A stretch of DNA of 64,000 nt from contig JABHKC010000088.1 in the NCBI GenBank assembly GCA_018692315.1, positions 44,820 through 108,819 of the forward strand, in the 5' to 3' direction. Source of the stretch: Bacteroidota bacterium (GTDB lineage: Bacteria > Bacteroidota > Bacteroidia > Bacteroidales > JABHKC01). Below the pieces are notes generated by a model. That model saw only the letters and a list, made by a program, of their open reading frames with translations. It did no database searches and had not been told where the DNA came from. The position numbers were made by a program, and so were the translations under genes. Below are positions 1-10,226 of this stretch, piece by piece (the stretch's first letter is position 1; every line of letters starts with the position of its first letter).

Positions 1-501
1 CCATTTGACCATAGCTTCGTTTCCTACTGCAATAATCTTGACAATATCAGGGTATTCGTTTGCCATTTTTACGGCAGCTTGAATTTCAGCATTATTATTT
101 TTCAAATTTCCCAAAGAATGATTGCGATTTTCGGTCCATGCTCCCTTGCATTCTATCCAGGTTCCTAACATAACAAACATTTCAAAATCTGAATCCTCAT
201 TTTTTAATTGACTAATTGCTTCCAACAGATTGGAAACTTGCAAAAATTGTTGAGAATTGTATGTTCGTATCAGCTTTATCCCTATTGCAGATAAGATTTT
301 CATATCTTCTTTCAGCTCAGCTACAGAGGGAACTATTTCTCGTGTGTTTTGTCTATAACCTCCGTATGAAATTGCCGGGTAATCAGGATTTCCTAAAATG
401 TCTGCTGCTCCTATTTCTATTGATTTTTGTTGCTTGTTCATACAACTGTTTGTGAAAATTATTGTAAAATATAATAATATTGCTTTCGTAAATGTTCTCA
501 T
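1..501 (-). CDS. GH17 family lipoprotein, beta-1,3-glucan hydrolase (partial, C-terminus outside window)
   Basis: Reading the minus strand from the ATG at 499-501 gives 167 codons open to the window edge. The N-terminus is a lipoprotein signal peptide with the acceptor cysteine at residue 20 (TNSC). The rest resembles glycoside hydrolase family 17: an early SYGGYR strand, then IKLIRTYN, and near the edge VGNEAM, in which Glu162 would be the catalytic acid/base. The second GH17 in this locus (3549-4433) has the equivalent VGNEVM. The likely job is cutting beta-1,3-glucan oligosaccharides in the periplasm or at the outer membrane. It starts 24 bp after the symporter gene and is the last visible gene of the glucan operon. 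The nucleophile region is not in the window, so completeness cannot be judged. Confidence 0.8.
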   Translation of the reverse strand, partial: MRTFTKAILLYFTIIFTNSCMNKQQKSIEIGAADILGNPDYPAISYGGYRQNTREIVPSVAELKEDMKILSAIGIKLIRTYNSQQFLQVSNLLEAISQLKNEDSDFEMFVMLGTWIECKGAWTENRNHSLGNLKNNNAEIQAAVKMANEYPDIVKIIAVGNEAMVKW

Positions 502-525
502 TTTCGGTAGATTTATTGTCCTCAA

Positions 526-1971
526 TTATTTTTTACCTTGATGTTTTACTTTCCCTCTACGTTCAATTAATGCTGCTCTAATTTCTCGAGCTTTTTTCTC
601 GGTAACATCATATTTCCACATCATGATTACTGCCATCAAACCAGTGAATATCGGAATTACAATGTCGGCAATTCTGAGGTTTGTAATCGTTTCAACCGTT
701 TGAACTGTTACATCTTTATCAAAACCAACTAAATTTAAAACTGCTCCGCTGGTAAGTAATGCTACAGCAGTTCCCAATTTAACCATCCACCAGTAAACTG
801 CTCCAAAAGTGCCTTCTCGCCGTGTTCCATTATTTAGTTCATCGAGGTCGCAAACATCGGCTGTCATAGACATCATCAAAGTAAACAATCCACCAATTCC
901 GAAAGAAATTAGAGGAATCGGGAGAAACATCAAATATGGGTTATCAGGACTAAAACCCCACCATTTTAAGGCATATCCTATAATTGAAATAATTGTAGCA
1001 ACAAGAAAAGCATTCTTTTTACCAATTTTTTCAGAAAGAAAGGTAATTATTGGAATCACTAAAAAAGCAGTTGCAATTGCACTAACAGTACCAAACCAAG
1101 CAGGCCAATGTCCGGCAGCTTCGGTATCGCCGTTAAACAGGTAAAAAATAATAATAAAGAAGGCAAATTGTGCAATTGTTTGAAAACCATTAAACACAAA
1201 AAAGGTAGCTCCACACAAACGTAAAAAAGGTTTACTTACGAAGGTCTGTTTTATTCCTTTAACAAACCCTTTAGTGTTCTCAGTTAGATCTTTCCACGAC
1301 ATTTTTGAATTTTGTTTGGAAGCCGGTGGAATAAGCTCTTTGCAAAATAGAGCAGGCATTATTCCGAGAAGCATGCACAAGCCTCCAACCCAAATTGAAA
1401 GATTCCTGGCACCTTCGGGAGCAGTGTCGTACAGAGATTGGTCGTAAATTATTACCCAAAACCAAGGAGCAATCATCCATGCAATTTGTCCCATCCATTG
1501 CGAAACTGCCATCAGTCTGGTACGTTCGTTATAGTCTGGGCTCATTTCGTAACCTAAACCTATTAGAGGGGTTGCAAAAATTGTATATCCTATATAAAAA
1601 ACCACTGATAAACTCAAAAAGAAATAGAAATTATAGCTTTGTCCATTTTCGGGATACAACTGCCACATGTACATAAAAGTAATTCCGGTGATTACGCTTC
1701 CCAGAAAAATATATGGTTTGCGTCTTCCCCATTTCGATCTGGTATTGTCGGAAATATATCCCATAATTGGATCTGTAAGTGCATCTAACAAGCGTGGAAT
1801 TGCTGCCAATAATCCGGCAAGAAATGGATCCATTTTTAAAGCCAAAACAAGGATTATCATAAATACTCCTAATGCTGCCGGAAAAAGTTGGTTTGCCAGA
1901 TGTCCCGATCCGAAAGCTATTTTCTGACCGAAAGGAACAATATCTTCATTGGCAATTTTATAAGGTGTCAT
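526..1971 (-). CDS. GPH-family (MelB-type) sugar:cation symporter
   Basis: The protein has 481 residues and about 12 hydrophobic segments. Near residues 65-90 it carries the loop DPIMGYISDNTRSKWGRR, typical of the glycoside-pentoside-hexuronide:cation symporter family (MFS superfamily). The inferred role is moving glucose or short beta-glucan oligosaccharides across the inner membrane after periplasmic trimming. Its place between GH30 and GH17 genes, next to cytosolic glucan enzymes, supports oligosaccharide rather than monosaccharide cargo. The substrate is inferred from context only. The ATG at 1969-1971 is the natural start, about 50 bp after the GH30 stop. Confidence 0.88.
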   Translation of the reverse strand: MTPYKIANEDIVPFGQKIAFGSGHLANQLFPAALGVFMIILVLALKMDPFLAGLLAAIPRLLDALTDPIMGYISDNTRSKWGRRKPYIFLGSVITGITFMYMWQLYPENGQSYNFYFFLSLSVVFYIGYTIFATPLIGLGYEMSPDYNERTRLMAVSQWMGQIAWMIAPWFWVIIYDQSLYDTAPEGARNLSIWVGGLCMLLGIMPALFCKELIPPASKQNSKMSWKDLTENTKGFVKGIKQTFVSKPFLRLCGATFFVFNGFQTIAQFAFFIIIFYLFNGDTEAAGHWPAWFGTVSAIATAFLVIPIITFLSEKIGKKNAFLVATIISIIGYALKWWGFSPDNPYLMFLPIPLISFGIGGLFTLMMSMTADVCDLDELNNGTRREGTFGAVYWWMVKLGTAVALLTSGAVLNLVGFDKDVTVQTVETITNLRIADIVIPIFTGLMAVIMMWKYDVTEKKAREIRAALIERRGKVKHQGKK

Positions 1972-2024
1972 TTAATTGTCATTATTATATAAATTTTCAG
2001 AGTTCTCATCTTTCATTCTCACAT

Positions 2025-3512
2025 TTACTTTAGCACAATTGTCTGAATTGCTTGTGGACTAATTTTTACTTCAGCTTGCTTATCTTCAATTGAAAGTTTA
2101 AAGTTTTTGGCTTTCAGACTCATATTTAAGACAATAACTACAATTGATCCATCAGGATTTTTTACTGCTGTAAGCATCAAATCTTTGTCGGTATTTTCAA
2201 AACCTATCCTTTCCGAATTTGGTTTTATGAATTTGCTAAAATGAGCAATAGTGTAATATAGAGGCGTGAAGTAAACTTCGTCGAGTTCCGGATCGACAAT
2301 TACAGGTGCAACACACCAGTTTTTAAACCAGTTTGGTCCGCCTTGTCTGTCGAGAACCATGTTCCAGTCTATCCAGCCTTCAACCCAATTATTCAAACAA
2401 CCAATAATATCTCTTGCATATCGATACACAGGAGCATATTTTGGATGTTTATGTTTGTCTTTATCTGGAGCCCAATCCAAGCCCCAGTCGGTTGCTTCTT
2501 TTTTCCAGTACCATTCGTCTTCTTTCCAATGTGGAACTTCCGAGTCGACACATGCTTCCGATTGAATTATATGTTTGTTTGGAGCAATTTCGTGAGTAAA
2601 ATTTAAGGATTCGGGAAACCAATCGGTTGTGCTTGCATACCAGTGTATGGCAGTTCCGTAGAAATATTTTGAAGATTCTTCGTCTGCAAACATAATCTTC
2701 GCCCACTCGACTAATTCCTCGCCACGATTTTGATCGTAACCGAAAATTTTCGTGTCGTGGCCATCTGTTTCAAGTTTTTGCCCAAGGTGATTTTTTACAA
2801 AATCGACCATTTCTTCGGCATTAAAGTGCATGCTTTCCCAATTGTTGCCATTTCCGAGAGGTTCGTTTTCGACAGTTACTCCCCAAATATCAATTCCTTC
2901 TTTTTTATATTCAGTTAAATATTTCGAGAAAAACAAAGCCCAGGTATCGTAATATTCCGGCAATAATTTTCCTCCAACCCAACTTTTGTTGTCCTTCATC
3001 CAAGGAGGTGCCGTCCAGGGCGATGCTATTATTTTGAAACCATTTTCAGATTTCTCCATGGCTTGTTTAATCATTGGGATTATATCATCACGATCTTCAT
3101 CAATTGAGAAATTCTGCAAATCTTTATCGCCTTCCACAGGTGCATAAGAATAATTCTTCAAAGAGAAATCGCAGGAATTTATATGTGTTCGTGTTAGAGA
3201 ATATTTTGCTCCATTTGTTCCAAAATATGCATCAATAATTTGATTTCGTTTTTCTTCGCTTAGCTGATTTAGCAAATATGCAGAAGATTCGGTAAATGAG
3301 CCACCAAAGCCTTCGATAGTTTGAAATTTTGTTTCAGGAAATATTTTGATGATTTCTTTGGACTCTTCCTCCGGGAAATCAGTTATTTGTTTAAGTTTAT
3401 TTCCGCTGGCTGATGTTTCGTAAACTTCAAGCGATAGTTTTTTTTGTTTCATGCTGCATCCTCCATAAACTACGATGAGTATTACGATTAATAAATTTCC
3501 AACTGATTTCAT
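2025..3512 (-). CDS. GH30 family lipoprotein glycosidase (beta-glucanase/glucosidase)
   Basis: The start is taken at the ATG at 3510-3512, giving 495 residues that begin with a lipoprotein signal peptide (GGC, Cys19). A longer in-frame start would put charged residues before the signal. The domain is GH30-like: GFGGSFTESSA near residue 68, TVENEP with Glu217 as acid/base, and IIQSEA with Glu319 as nucleophile. A C-terminal beta-sandwich is typical of the family. GH30 enzymes in laminarin loci often act on beta-1,6 branches, so removing side glucose from laminarin is the likely role; specificity cannot be read from sequence. It lies 36 bp after the cytosolic GH17 gene, in the same operon. Confidence 0.88.
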   Translation of the reverse strand: MKSVGNLLIVILIVVYGGCSMKQKKLSLEVYETSASGNKLKQITDFPEEESKEIIKIFPETKFQTIEGFGGSFTESSAYLLNQLSEEKRNQIIDAYFGTNGAKYSLTRTHINSCDFSLKNYSYAPVEGDKDLQNFSIDEDRDDIIPMIKQAMEKSENGFKIIASPWTAPPWMKDNKSWVGGKLLPEYYDTWALFFSKYLTEYKKEGIDIWGVTVENEPLGNGNNWESMHFNAEEMVDFVKNHLGQKLETDGHDTKIFGYDQNRGEELVEWAKIMFADEESSKYFYGTAIHWYASTTDWFPESLNFTHEIAPNKHIIQSEACVDSEVPHWKEDEWYWKKEATDWGLDWAPDKDKHKHPKYAPVYRYARDIIGCLNNWVEGWIDWNMVLDRQGGPNWFKNWCVAPVIVDPELDEVYFTPLYYTIAHFSKFIKPNSERIGFENTDKDLMLTAVKNPDGSIVVIVLNMSLKAKNFKLSIEDKQAEVKISPQAIQTIVLK

Positions 3513-3548
3513 TTTATATCTTTTATTACATTTTTCTTCCAACAAAAA

Positions 3549-4433
3549 TTAATATTTGAGTTTTTCGGCAATATCCCAAAGCCCCCAAAAAGCACCAACA
3601 TCTCCTTCGTCATCAATTTTCCACGATTCATCGAAAGATGAGAAATAGAAAATATCGATATCGTCTTCGGCAGACCACTGCTGCGTATTCAGAAAATATT
3701 TCAGTGCATTTACTTCGGATGGTACCGAACCATAAAACTTTTCGCCTTTGTTTGGCCAGCCTGTTTCACTGATAATTACCTTTTTGCCATTTCCTGCTTT
3801 TACTGCTCTGCGAAACATATCTTTCATGTAGAGAAGTGAATATTCGAGGCTGCACCCCTCCCAAAATGGGTAACAATTTGCCAGAATAAGATCACAAGCT
3901 TCGGTGATTTTTGGCCGATTTTCAAATTCATAATACGCATCAACATATCCAACAGGAATATCAGAAACTTCTTTTTTTACATTATATATTTCTTCTAACA
4001 ATTCTTCCTCCGTCAAATCTCCACGGTACATCACTTCATTTCCTACAGAAATAATATTTGCAAAGCCATCTTTAGCAAGGTGTATTAAGTTTTCAATTTC
4101 TTGCTTATTTATTTTTTCATTCTTGCCTAACCATGCACCGACAAAGGTTTTCAAACCATATTCATGAGCAATTCGAGGAATCATTTCGTTTCCTTCGGTA
4201 CAAGAAAAAGAACGCACCCACTTTGTGTAAGGTTTAATTATTTCTAACCTTCTTCTGATTTGCTTTTCAGACAATGGTGTTCCGGGCATTTGTCCATCAA
4301 GATAGGGGCTGAAACACAGGCCGTGCATTTTGGTTTTTAAAGCCTTATGAAACATTTCAATAAGCTCACTCTTTGTTTTATTTAAAACATTTTCTCCTGT
4401 TAGAGATAATACTCTGTCTCTGTTAGCCAGCAT
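3549..4433 (-). CDS. GH17 family beta-1,3-glucan hydrolase, cytosolic
   Basis: The 294-residue protein has no signal peptide or lipobox, unlike the GH17 at 1-501. GH17 signatures are clear: ISVGNEVM with Glu133 as acid/base and ISETGWPNKG with Glu223 as nucleophile. The first codons overlap the end of the large phosphorylase-like gene by 11 bp, which suggests coupled translation. A cytosolic GH17 would cut or transfer imported beta-1,3-gluco-oligosaccharides, either feeding the phosphorylase or acting as an exo-glucosidase or transglycosidase. Family assignment is firm; the exact reaction is inferred. Confidence 0.87.
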   Translation of the reverse strand: MLANRDRVLSLTGENVLNKTKSELIEMFHKALKTKMHGLCFSPYLDGQMPGTPLSEKQIRRRLEIIKPYTKWVRSFSCTEGNEMIPRIAHEYGLKTFVGAWLGKNEKINKQEIENLIHLAKDGFANIISVGNEVMYRGDLTEEELLEEIYNVKKEVSDIPVGYVDAYYEFENRPKITEACDLILANCYPFWEGCSLEYSLLYMKDMFRRAVKAGNGKKVIISETGWPNKGEKFYGSVPSEVNALKYFLNTQQWSAEDDIDIFYFSSFDESWKIDDEGDVGAFWGLWDIAEKLKY

Positions 4434-7400
4434 TTTTTATATTATTTAATGTTACTTCAACTAATTCTACTTCGCCAGTTCTGCTGAAAATTAAATCGCT
4501 GGTTTGCTCATCGATGGAGTTTCCATTGAAATATTTTGTATTTCCATTCTTGAATGAAACCGAAATATTTTCTTTATCTGAAAAAGTATAAACAATGGGA
4601 GTTTGGCAAAATGTAAAAGCAATGTGATTTTTACTCAATTCAACTTTACAGTTTTCTCCTTTTATGTTGTAATATTCAAATACACGATTTCTATCTAAAA
4701 TTTCTTCGTGATTGAACAATGTAGGTTCGAAGAAAATCTTCCCTTGTTTTATTCTTAGGCCTAATTCTCCGATTTTCGAAATAATATCTTCTTTCACTTG
4801 CCCTGTGAGTCCGGGTTGCTTAACTCCGGTATTCGATGGAGTATGAGAATAGGCATCGGTTGGGAAAGCTCCATATAAATCCGGAGATTTGTAAACACCG
4901 ATTCCGGCTTTTATTTCGTAATAATGATCTTGAAGATGATTGATAATATTTGCATTTGCACCTTCGAATTTTGCAGCAAAATAATTTTCTTGAGTTGCCA
5001 ATAAAAGTTTTGAAACCATGTGCCAATAAATAGATCCTAATCCTTCGTAGCCATAAAAAGTTCCGGAGCGTCCTGTAAAGGATTGATGATCGAAAATCTG
5101 TTCATATATATCTAAAATCTTATCTTTTTCAAGTTCAATAAGATGACTATAGCTACCAACTCTTAAGCCGTTTAAAACTTCTTCTAACACTTCTCTATTT
5201 CTAAAAGTGCCATTAAAATGAAATTCTCCTTCTTTATCAACTTTTATGATTGAAGTTTCTTTGTCAGCTATAAGTTTTGTAAACAAAGCCGATTCCTCAA
5301 CAAATTTCTTAGGAATAATATTTTTATTGATAAAACGTGGCAATTGTCTGTCAGGATAAAGCATATAGCTATTTTGATCTTCCCGAAACATCGCACTGTT
5401 TTTCAACGAATCTAATACATCGAGACTTTCTTTAGCTGTAAGCAAACCGGAACTTAAAACTGCAACTTGACCTTCGAGCATTTCGTAAAGATTGCGAATG
5501 GAGATTTCTTTTTTCCTGATGGAAATTAAATTGTAGGCATGATACAATCCGTCCTTACGTTTATTTATTTTTATTGATTGGTCGATATATTTCAGGCTCA
5601 CCTTCGTAAAATCCAAAAGCTCTTTTACTTTTATGTTGCTCTTTTCGCCGGAAAACGAATAATTATAAATTTCGTTTCTGTATTTTGTATGTGCTTCTCC
5701 GAGATAGTTTGCAAATTTTCTTCGGTCTTTGTCAGAAAATCCTGTATTGATAAGATTTACATTTTCTAAAAAGAAATTATAAATATTCGTAAACAAAGTT
5801 TCTACTTCAATAGAAATACTGATTTCAGAAAATGATATTTCTTGAAATTTCTTTTGCCAAAATTTAAGGAACCTTCTAAGGTAATAAAGTGTAACCATCG
5901 ATGTTCCGTTTCCGACAAGTGCATTGTTTGCATCGTTCCATTCGGGGCGTTGGGTATTTAGCCAAATTCCTGCTTCGGGAATAAAATTGCTCAACTTGGA
6001 CAATAAGGAAACAAGGATTTTTTCAGTAAGATTGACTTTATAAATATTGTCGCCAGACTTGTATTTCAACAAACTTGCATCCGCTCCAAGAAGTTCAACC
6101 TCAGTTCTTATTTTCTTATTTAGTTCTACATCAAAAACGACAGTATCTTTTGGATTCTGAACAATTTCGTTGTACGATTTTATTTTATAAGGGACATTTG
6201 CATAAGTAAAAATCTCGCTTACTAAAAGATTATCTAATTTGCCCGGATGGAAATTGTTTGAAAGTTCTAATAATTTCTGGAGATAAATTATTTGATGATC
6301 GCCCCAGTATCCAATGTATGCCCAAGGATCGTCAGGATGTGGCGATTCCCAATCAATTCCATCACGCATGATGCGATACGGGTTGTAACCATCAATGGTT
6401 GAAGCATTTAAAAACTTACTGATTATGCCTTCAATAAATTGCGGGTATGAAAAACAGAGGGCTTCCCAATTTTGAAAAATATCTCTCCAATTGCCTTCGT
6501 AATAATATTTTGTTTGCCCATCTTCTTTTTTTGTTTCTATAGAAAACAAATTCCAAGGACGACTTGGGTCGCCGTGTCTTCTGCTAAATGTCAAAGGCAA
6601 ATATTCGTTTGTTATTCTGATAAGGTCAGTATCACCTGTTTGTTCAGCAAGGTTTATTAAATTTGAATACGATATTTCGTCAGGTAGATGGCTAATCCAG
6701 GATTGATATTCTTTTGTGATTAGTTTGTTTATTTGTAATAAATAAAGTTCGAAATCGTCTTTCTTTACTGAATAATTGTTGACAAAAACACCACCTCGCA
6801 TAATATTATATAAGGTGTTCGAATAATGACGGGCGTAAGACAAATCTGTATTTGTCATTTGAAAACCATCTGCAAACGAGACCATTTTCTTGAGATTTTC
6901 GGTTCCTTGTTCAATATCAGCAATTAGAAAGTCAGTAGGTTTTTTAGTTTTAATTATGAAATTGTTAAGATTAGCAACATCGGTGCTTCCTTGATTTAAT
7001 TCTGCAATGGTAAACCAATCGCTATTTTCATTTTTATTCAAATCTACATGAGAATTTACAAAATATGCCCCTCTCGAAGCTCTCACATCATATTCGGATT
7101 CAATATCAAATCCATTTCTAAATTTATTAACTTGCTTTTCGGAAACCAGAATTTTGCTGTCTTTGGCAATACCAGTTGACCAGACGGTTGTTAGTTTTAA
7201 AGCTTCGCTCGGTTCTGCTTTATCCACCGGAATTGAGCTTAACATAAACAGAGCCAGGGTACTACCTTCAATTCGTTCATTTTTTTTATAGGCATCCAAA
7301 AGGTTGCTATATTCGTTTTGGAATAAATAATCGAGCCCAAATGGGAGAATATTTGTAATTCCATCAATAAATTCAATTTTGGTTTTTGTCTGGCTTAAAT

Positions 7401-7899
7401 TTACTAATGAAGATTTCTTTACGAAGCCAAACTTTTCGCTATTATTCCAGCTATAGCTGAAACTAATTTCTAAATCGGAATTTATTTCTTCGAAAATTAT
7501 TTTATTGCCATAAATGTTTTTATATAAATTTCGAGTAATATCGTATGTTTTTTGAGACTCGTTGGTGAATGGTTCCCAAAGGAAAGTTTTTTCGTTTTTA
7601 TGTATAAGAAAACAAGATTTGCTTCCTGTAATACATTTGTAATCATGAATTTTATCAACCGTATAATAAGGAAAAAGTGCGTTGTTACGGTCTTTCCTGC
7701 CGGCAGATAATGATCCATTACTTGAAATAAACATCCATAAATCGGAATCGCTGACAATGCTTATAAAAAAGTCAGGCATCTCATGATAATTCTGAATTTT
7801 ATAAAATTTCTCATTTTCAATTTCTACAAATTGCCCTGATATTTCAGATGATTGAGTTTTTATTTTATTCTCTCCTAAATATATTGTTCTGTTATTCAT
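4423..7899 (-). CDS. Large GH149/GH161/GH94-like beta-glucan phosphorylase
   Basis: The ATG at 7897-7899 is preferred over the TTG one codon upstream, giving 1158 residues without a signal peptide, hence cytosolic. The central part has an (alpha/alpha)6-type segment with GNWRDIFQNWEAL and, further on, PEWNDANNALVG. Asp656 in the latter matches the general-acid position of the inverting glycoside phosphorylases (clan including GH94, GH149, GH161). The length fits the beta-1,3-glucan phosphorylase families GH149 and GH161 better than ordinary cellobiose phosphorylase (about 800 residues). The expected reaction is phosphorolysis of beta-1,3-oligoglucans to alpha-glucose-1-phosphate. The gene sits 19 bp after GH3 and overlaps GH17. 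Assignment to one family is from memory of motifs and size, not a search. Confidence 0.72.
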   Translation of the reverse strand: MNNRTIYLGENKIKTQSSEISGQFVEIENEKFYKIQNYHEMPDFFISIVSDSDLWMFISSNGSLSAGRKDRNNALFPYYTVDKIHDYKCITGSKSCFLIHKNEKTFLWEPFTNESQKTYDITRNLYKNIYGNKIIFEEINSDLEISFSYSWNNSEKFGFVKKSSLVNLSQTKTKIEFIDGITNILPFGLDYLFQNEYSNLLDAYKKNERIEGSTLALFMLSSIPVDKAEPSEALKLTTVWSTGIAKDSKILVSEKQVNKFRNGFDIESEYDVRASRGAYFVNSHVDLNKNENSDWFTIAELNQGSTDVANLNNFIIKTKKPTDFLIADIEQGTENLKKMVSFADGFQMTNTDLSYARHYSNTLYNIMRGGVFVNNYSVKKDDFELYLLQINKLITKEYQSWISHLPDEISYSNLINLAEQTGDTDLIRITNEYLPLTFSRRHGDPSRPWNLFSIETKKEDGQTKYYYEGNWRDIFQNWEALCFSYPQFIEGIISKFLNASTIDGYNPYRIMRDGIDWESPHPDDPWAYIGYWGDHQIIYLQKLLELSNNFHPGKLDNLLVSEIFTYANVPYKIKSYNEIVQNPKDTVVFDVELNKKIRTEVELLGADASLLKYKSGDNIYKVNLTEKILVSLLSKLSNFIPEAGIWLNTQRPEWNDANNALVGNGTSMVTLYYLRRFLKFWQKKFQEISFSEISISIEVETLFTNIYNFFLENVNLINTGFSDKDRRKFANYLGEAHTKYRNEIYNYSFSGEKSNIKVKELLDFTKVSLKYIDQSIKINKRKDGLYHAYNLISIRKKEISIRNLYEMLEGQVAVLSSGLLTAKESLDVLDSLKNSAMFREDQNSYMLYPDRQLPRFINKNIIPKKFVEESALFTKLIADKETSIIKVDKEGEFHFNGTFRNREVLEEVLNGLRVGSYSHLIELEKDKILDIYEQIFDHQSFTGRSGTFYGYEGLGSIYWHMVSKLLLATQENYFAAKFEGANANIINHLQDHYYEIKAGIGVYKSPDLYGAFPTDAYSHTPSNTGVKQPGLTGQVKEDIISKIGELGLRIKQGKIFFEPTLFNHEEILDRNRVFEYYNIKGENCKVELSKNHIAFTFCQTPIVYTFSDKENISVSFKNGNTKYFNGNSIDEQTSDLIFSRTGEVELVEVTLNNIKNAG

Positions 7900-7918
7900 C
7901 AATTTTTTGTTTCGAATA

Positions 7919-10183
7919 TTATTTTAAGAAAAAACTTTTTGTTTGTAATTCCGAAGGTCTGCCACCAATTAATATTGAAAATTCTCCCGGTTCAGTTATC
8001 CATTTATTATCTGTCCCTACAAATGCAAAATCATCAGTACTTAGTTTGAATTTTATAGATTTTGACTCTCCGGCTTTCAATCCAATTTTTTTAAATCTTG
8101 CTAATCGTTTTATATCTGGAGAAATTGTTGCAAAATGGTCGCGAGTGTATAACTGAATAACTTCTTTTCCGAAAATTTCTCCTGTATTTGTAATCTCCAC
8201 TTCGATGGTAATTGTATCTCCTTTTGAAAAAATACTATCGCTTAGAGTAGGTTCGGAATATTCAAAACTTGTATAACTTAGTCCTTCGCCAAATTCATAT
8301 TGAGGATTAAAACCGCCAAGACTAAATTCTTTATCCATAGCATCCATTCCTTTATAATTATATTTCAAGATTGAACCTGAATATCGGGGATAAGTATATG
8401 GCAATCTGCCACTTGGATTGCAATCGCCGAAAAGCAAATCTGCAATAGCTTTTCCACCTTCTTGTCCGGGCAAATAAGCCATTATAATTGCCTTAGACAA
8501 AACTTCAATTTCACGAATGATTCTTGGTCTTCCTTCAAGAAGTAGCAAAACAATTGGTTTTCCTGTGGCAGCAAGATTTTTTATTAATTTCAATTGCACT
8601 TCTGAAAGCTCCAATTCCTCTATGTCGCTTGGTTTTTCGGTAGCTGGTTTTTCTCCAATACAAGCTATTATTATATCGCATTCTTGCGAAAGAAAAACTG
8701 TGCTATCAATATTTATATCTTCAGTAAAGCTTGTTCCTTGTCCATAGTGTACATTATTTTTCCCAGCTTTTTCTATAATTGCATCTAGAATGGTAGCTTT
8801 GTTAGTATCGTTATAATTCTCCTCCTGTCCACTCCATGTTCTTGACCATGCACCATTTAAGAAGTTTATTGAGTTTGCAGTTGGTCCGCACACTAGAATC
8901 TTTTTTGTTTTGTCGATTGGCAGAGTTTCATTTTCATTTTTTAATAAGGTAATACACTCTTTGGCAGCTTCGTAGCTTGCATTTGAAAATTCTTCTGAAG
9001 CAAATAAAGGATATTGTTCTGGTGATGTATAAGGTTTTTCAAATAATCCTAACTCAAATTTCACTTTTAATATCCTACGAACAGCATCATCTATGCGTTC
9101 AATTGGGATTTCGCCCTGTTTGACCAATTCAACAATATCTATTGCAAAACTTTCATTGTAAGGAACCATACACATATCCATACCTGCCAAAACTGCTAAT
9201 TTCGCAGCTTCTTTATTATCTTTAGCTACATTATGAGCATATACTAATTTTGTAAGATCGTCCCAATCTGAAATTACAAAACCATGAAATTCTAATTCAC
9301 CTTTCAACAAATCAGTTATTAAATGATGATTGACTAAACCTGGAATTCCATTTACGGAACCGGAATTTATCATAATTGTTTTTGCCCCAGAGCGAATTCC
9401 TTCCTCAAATGGAGGCAGATAATATTGTCGAAGTTCATTTTCAACAATATTTGCAGTCCCACGATCTTTTCCATTGTTGGGATTTCCATATCCAATAAAA
9501 TGTTTCAAACATACTGCGGCTTTTGTATTGTCTGACAAACTATTTCCTTGCGATCCTTTAATGAAAGAATTTGTCATTTGTGTAGTCAAATAAGTATCTT
9601 CACCAAAAGTTTCAAATATTCTTCCCCACAATGGTTGTAATGAAATATCGAGCACCGGTGCATAATTCCATGGGATAGATGAGGCTCTCATTTCGTAGGC
9701 TGTAATTTCGCCCATTTTTTCAGCATGTTTTGCATTCCAAGTTGCGGCACATGCAATTTGATGCGGAAATAATGTTGATGAAGCTGTATAATTTGCACCG
9801 TGAACTCCATCGTTTCCAAATAATATTGGAATCTTTAATCGAGATTTTTCTAAGGTAAAATCCTGAATTTGACTAATAATATTGTACCATTCTTCTTTTG
9901 TTGGCGGATATTTTCCTTTGTTTTGAATTGAGCCAATATGATACTTCAAAATCAATTTATTTAATTTTTCAATATCAATTTCAAGCGAATCAGCATTGCT
10001 CCAAAACGGTCCTTTACAAACCGCTGTTAGACCAATATTAGTCATTTGACCAACCTTTTCTTCTAAGGTCATTTGCTGAATAAGCTCCTCAATTTTGTTT
10101 TTCCCTTCATTCTTCACATTTCCACAAGAGACGAAAAGCAAAATCCCGCTCATAAATATTATTGAAGATAAATATCTTCCCAT
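7919..10183 (-). CDS. GH3 family beta-glucosidase, lipoprotein
   Basis: The 754-residue protein starts with a lipoprotein signal (SCGN, Cys20), so it is likely anchored in the periplasm or outer membrane. GH3 domain order is complete: the N-terminal barrel with KHFIGYG, the nucleophile motif FVISDWDD with Asp306, the second alpha/beta domain with a glycine-rich segment near residue 565, and a C-terminal fibronectin III-like domain ending in IGGRPSELQTKSF. The expected activity is release of glucose from the non-reducing ends of beta-linked gluco-oligosaccharides. It follows SusD after a 259-bp gap filled by a nested inverted repeat and is the first enzyme of the downstream catabolic block. 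Confidence 0.92.
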   Translation of the reverse strand: MGRYLSSIIFMSGILLFVSCGNVKNEGKNKIEELIQQMTLEEKVGQMTNIGLTAVCKGPFWSNADSLEIDIEKLNKLILKYHIGSIQNKGKYPPTKEEWYNIISQIQDFTLEKSRLKIPILFGNDGVHGANYTASSTLFPHQIACAATWNAKHAEKMGEITAYEMRASSIPWNYAPVLDISLQPLWGRIFETFGEDTYLTTQMTNSFIKGSQGNSLSDNTKAAVCLKHFIGYGNPNNGKDRGTANIVENELRQYYLPPFEEGIRSGAKTIMINSGSVNGIPGLVNHHLITDLLKGELEFHGFVISDWDDLTKLVYAHNVAKDNKEAAKLAVLAGMDMCMVPYNESFAIDIVELVKQGEIPIERIDDAVRRILKVKFELGLFEKPYTSPEQYPLFASEEFSNASYEAAKECITLLKNENETLPIDKTKKILVCGPTANSINFLNGAWSRTWSGQEENYNDTNKATILDAIIEKAGKNNVHYGQGTSFTEDINIDSTVFLSQECDIIIACIGEKPATEKPSDIEELELSEVQLKLIKNLAATGKPIVLLLLEGRPRIIREIEVLSKAIIMAYLPGQEGGKAIADLLFGDCNPSGRLPYTYPRYSGSILKYNYKGMDAMDKEFSLGGFNPQYEFGEGLSYTSFEYSEPTLSDSIFSKGDTITIEVEITNTGEIFGKEVIQLYTRDHFATISPDIKRLARFKKIGLKAGESKSIKFKLSTDDFAFVGTDNKWITEPGEFSILIGGRPSELQTKSFFLK

Positions 10184-10226
10184 ATTTAATTTTATTTTCT
10201 TTTATTCTATATGGTAAATTTTGAGG

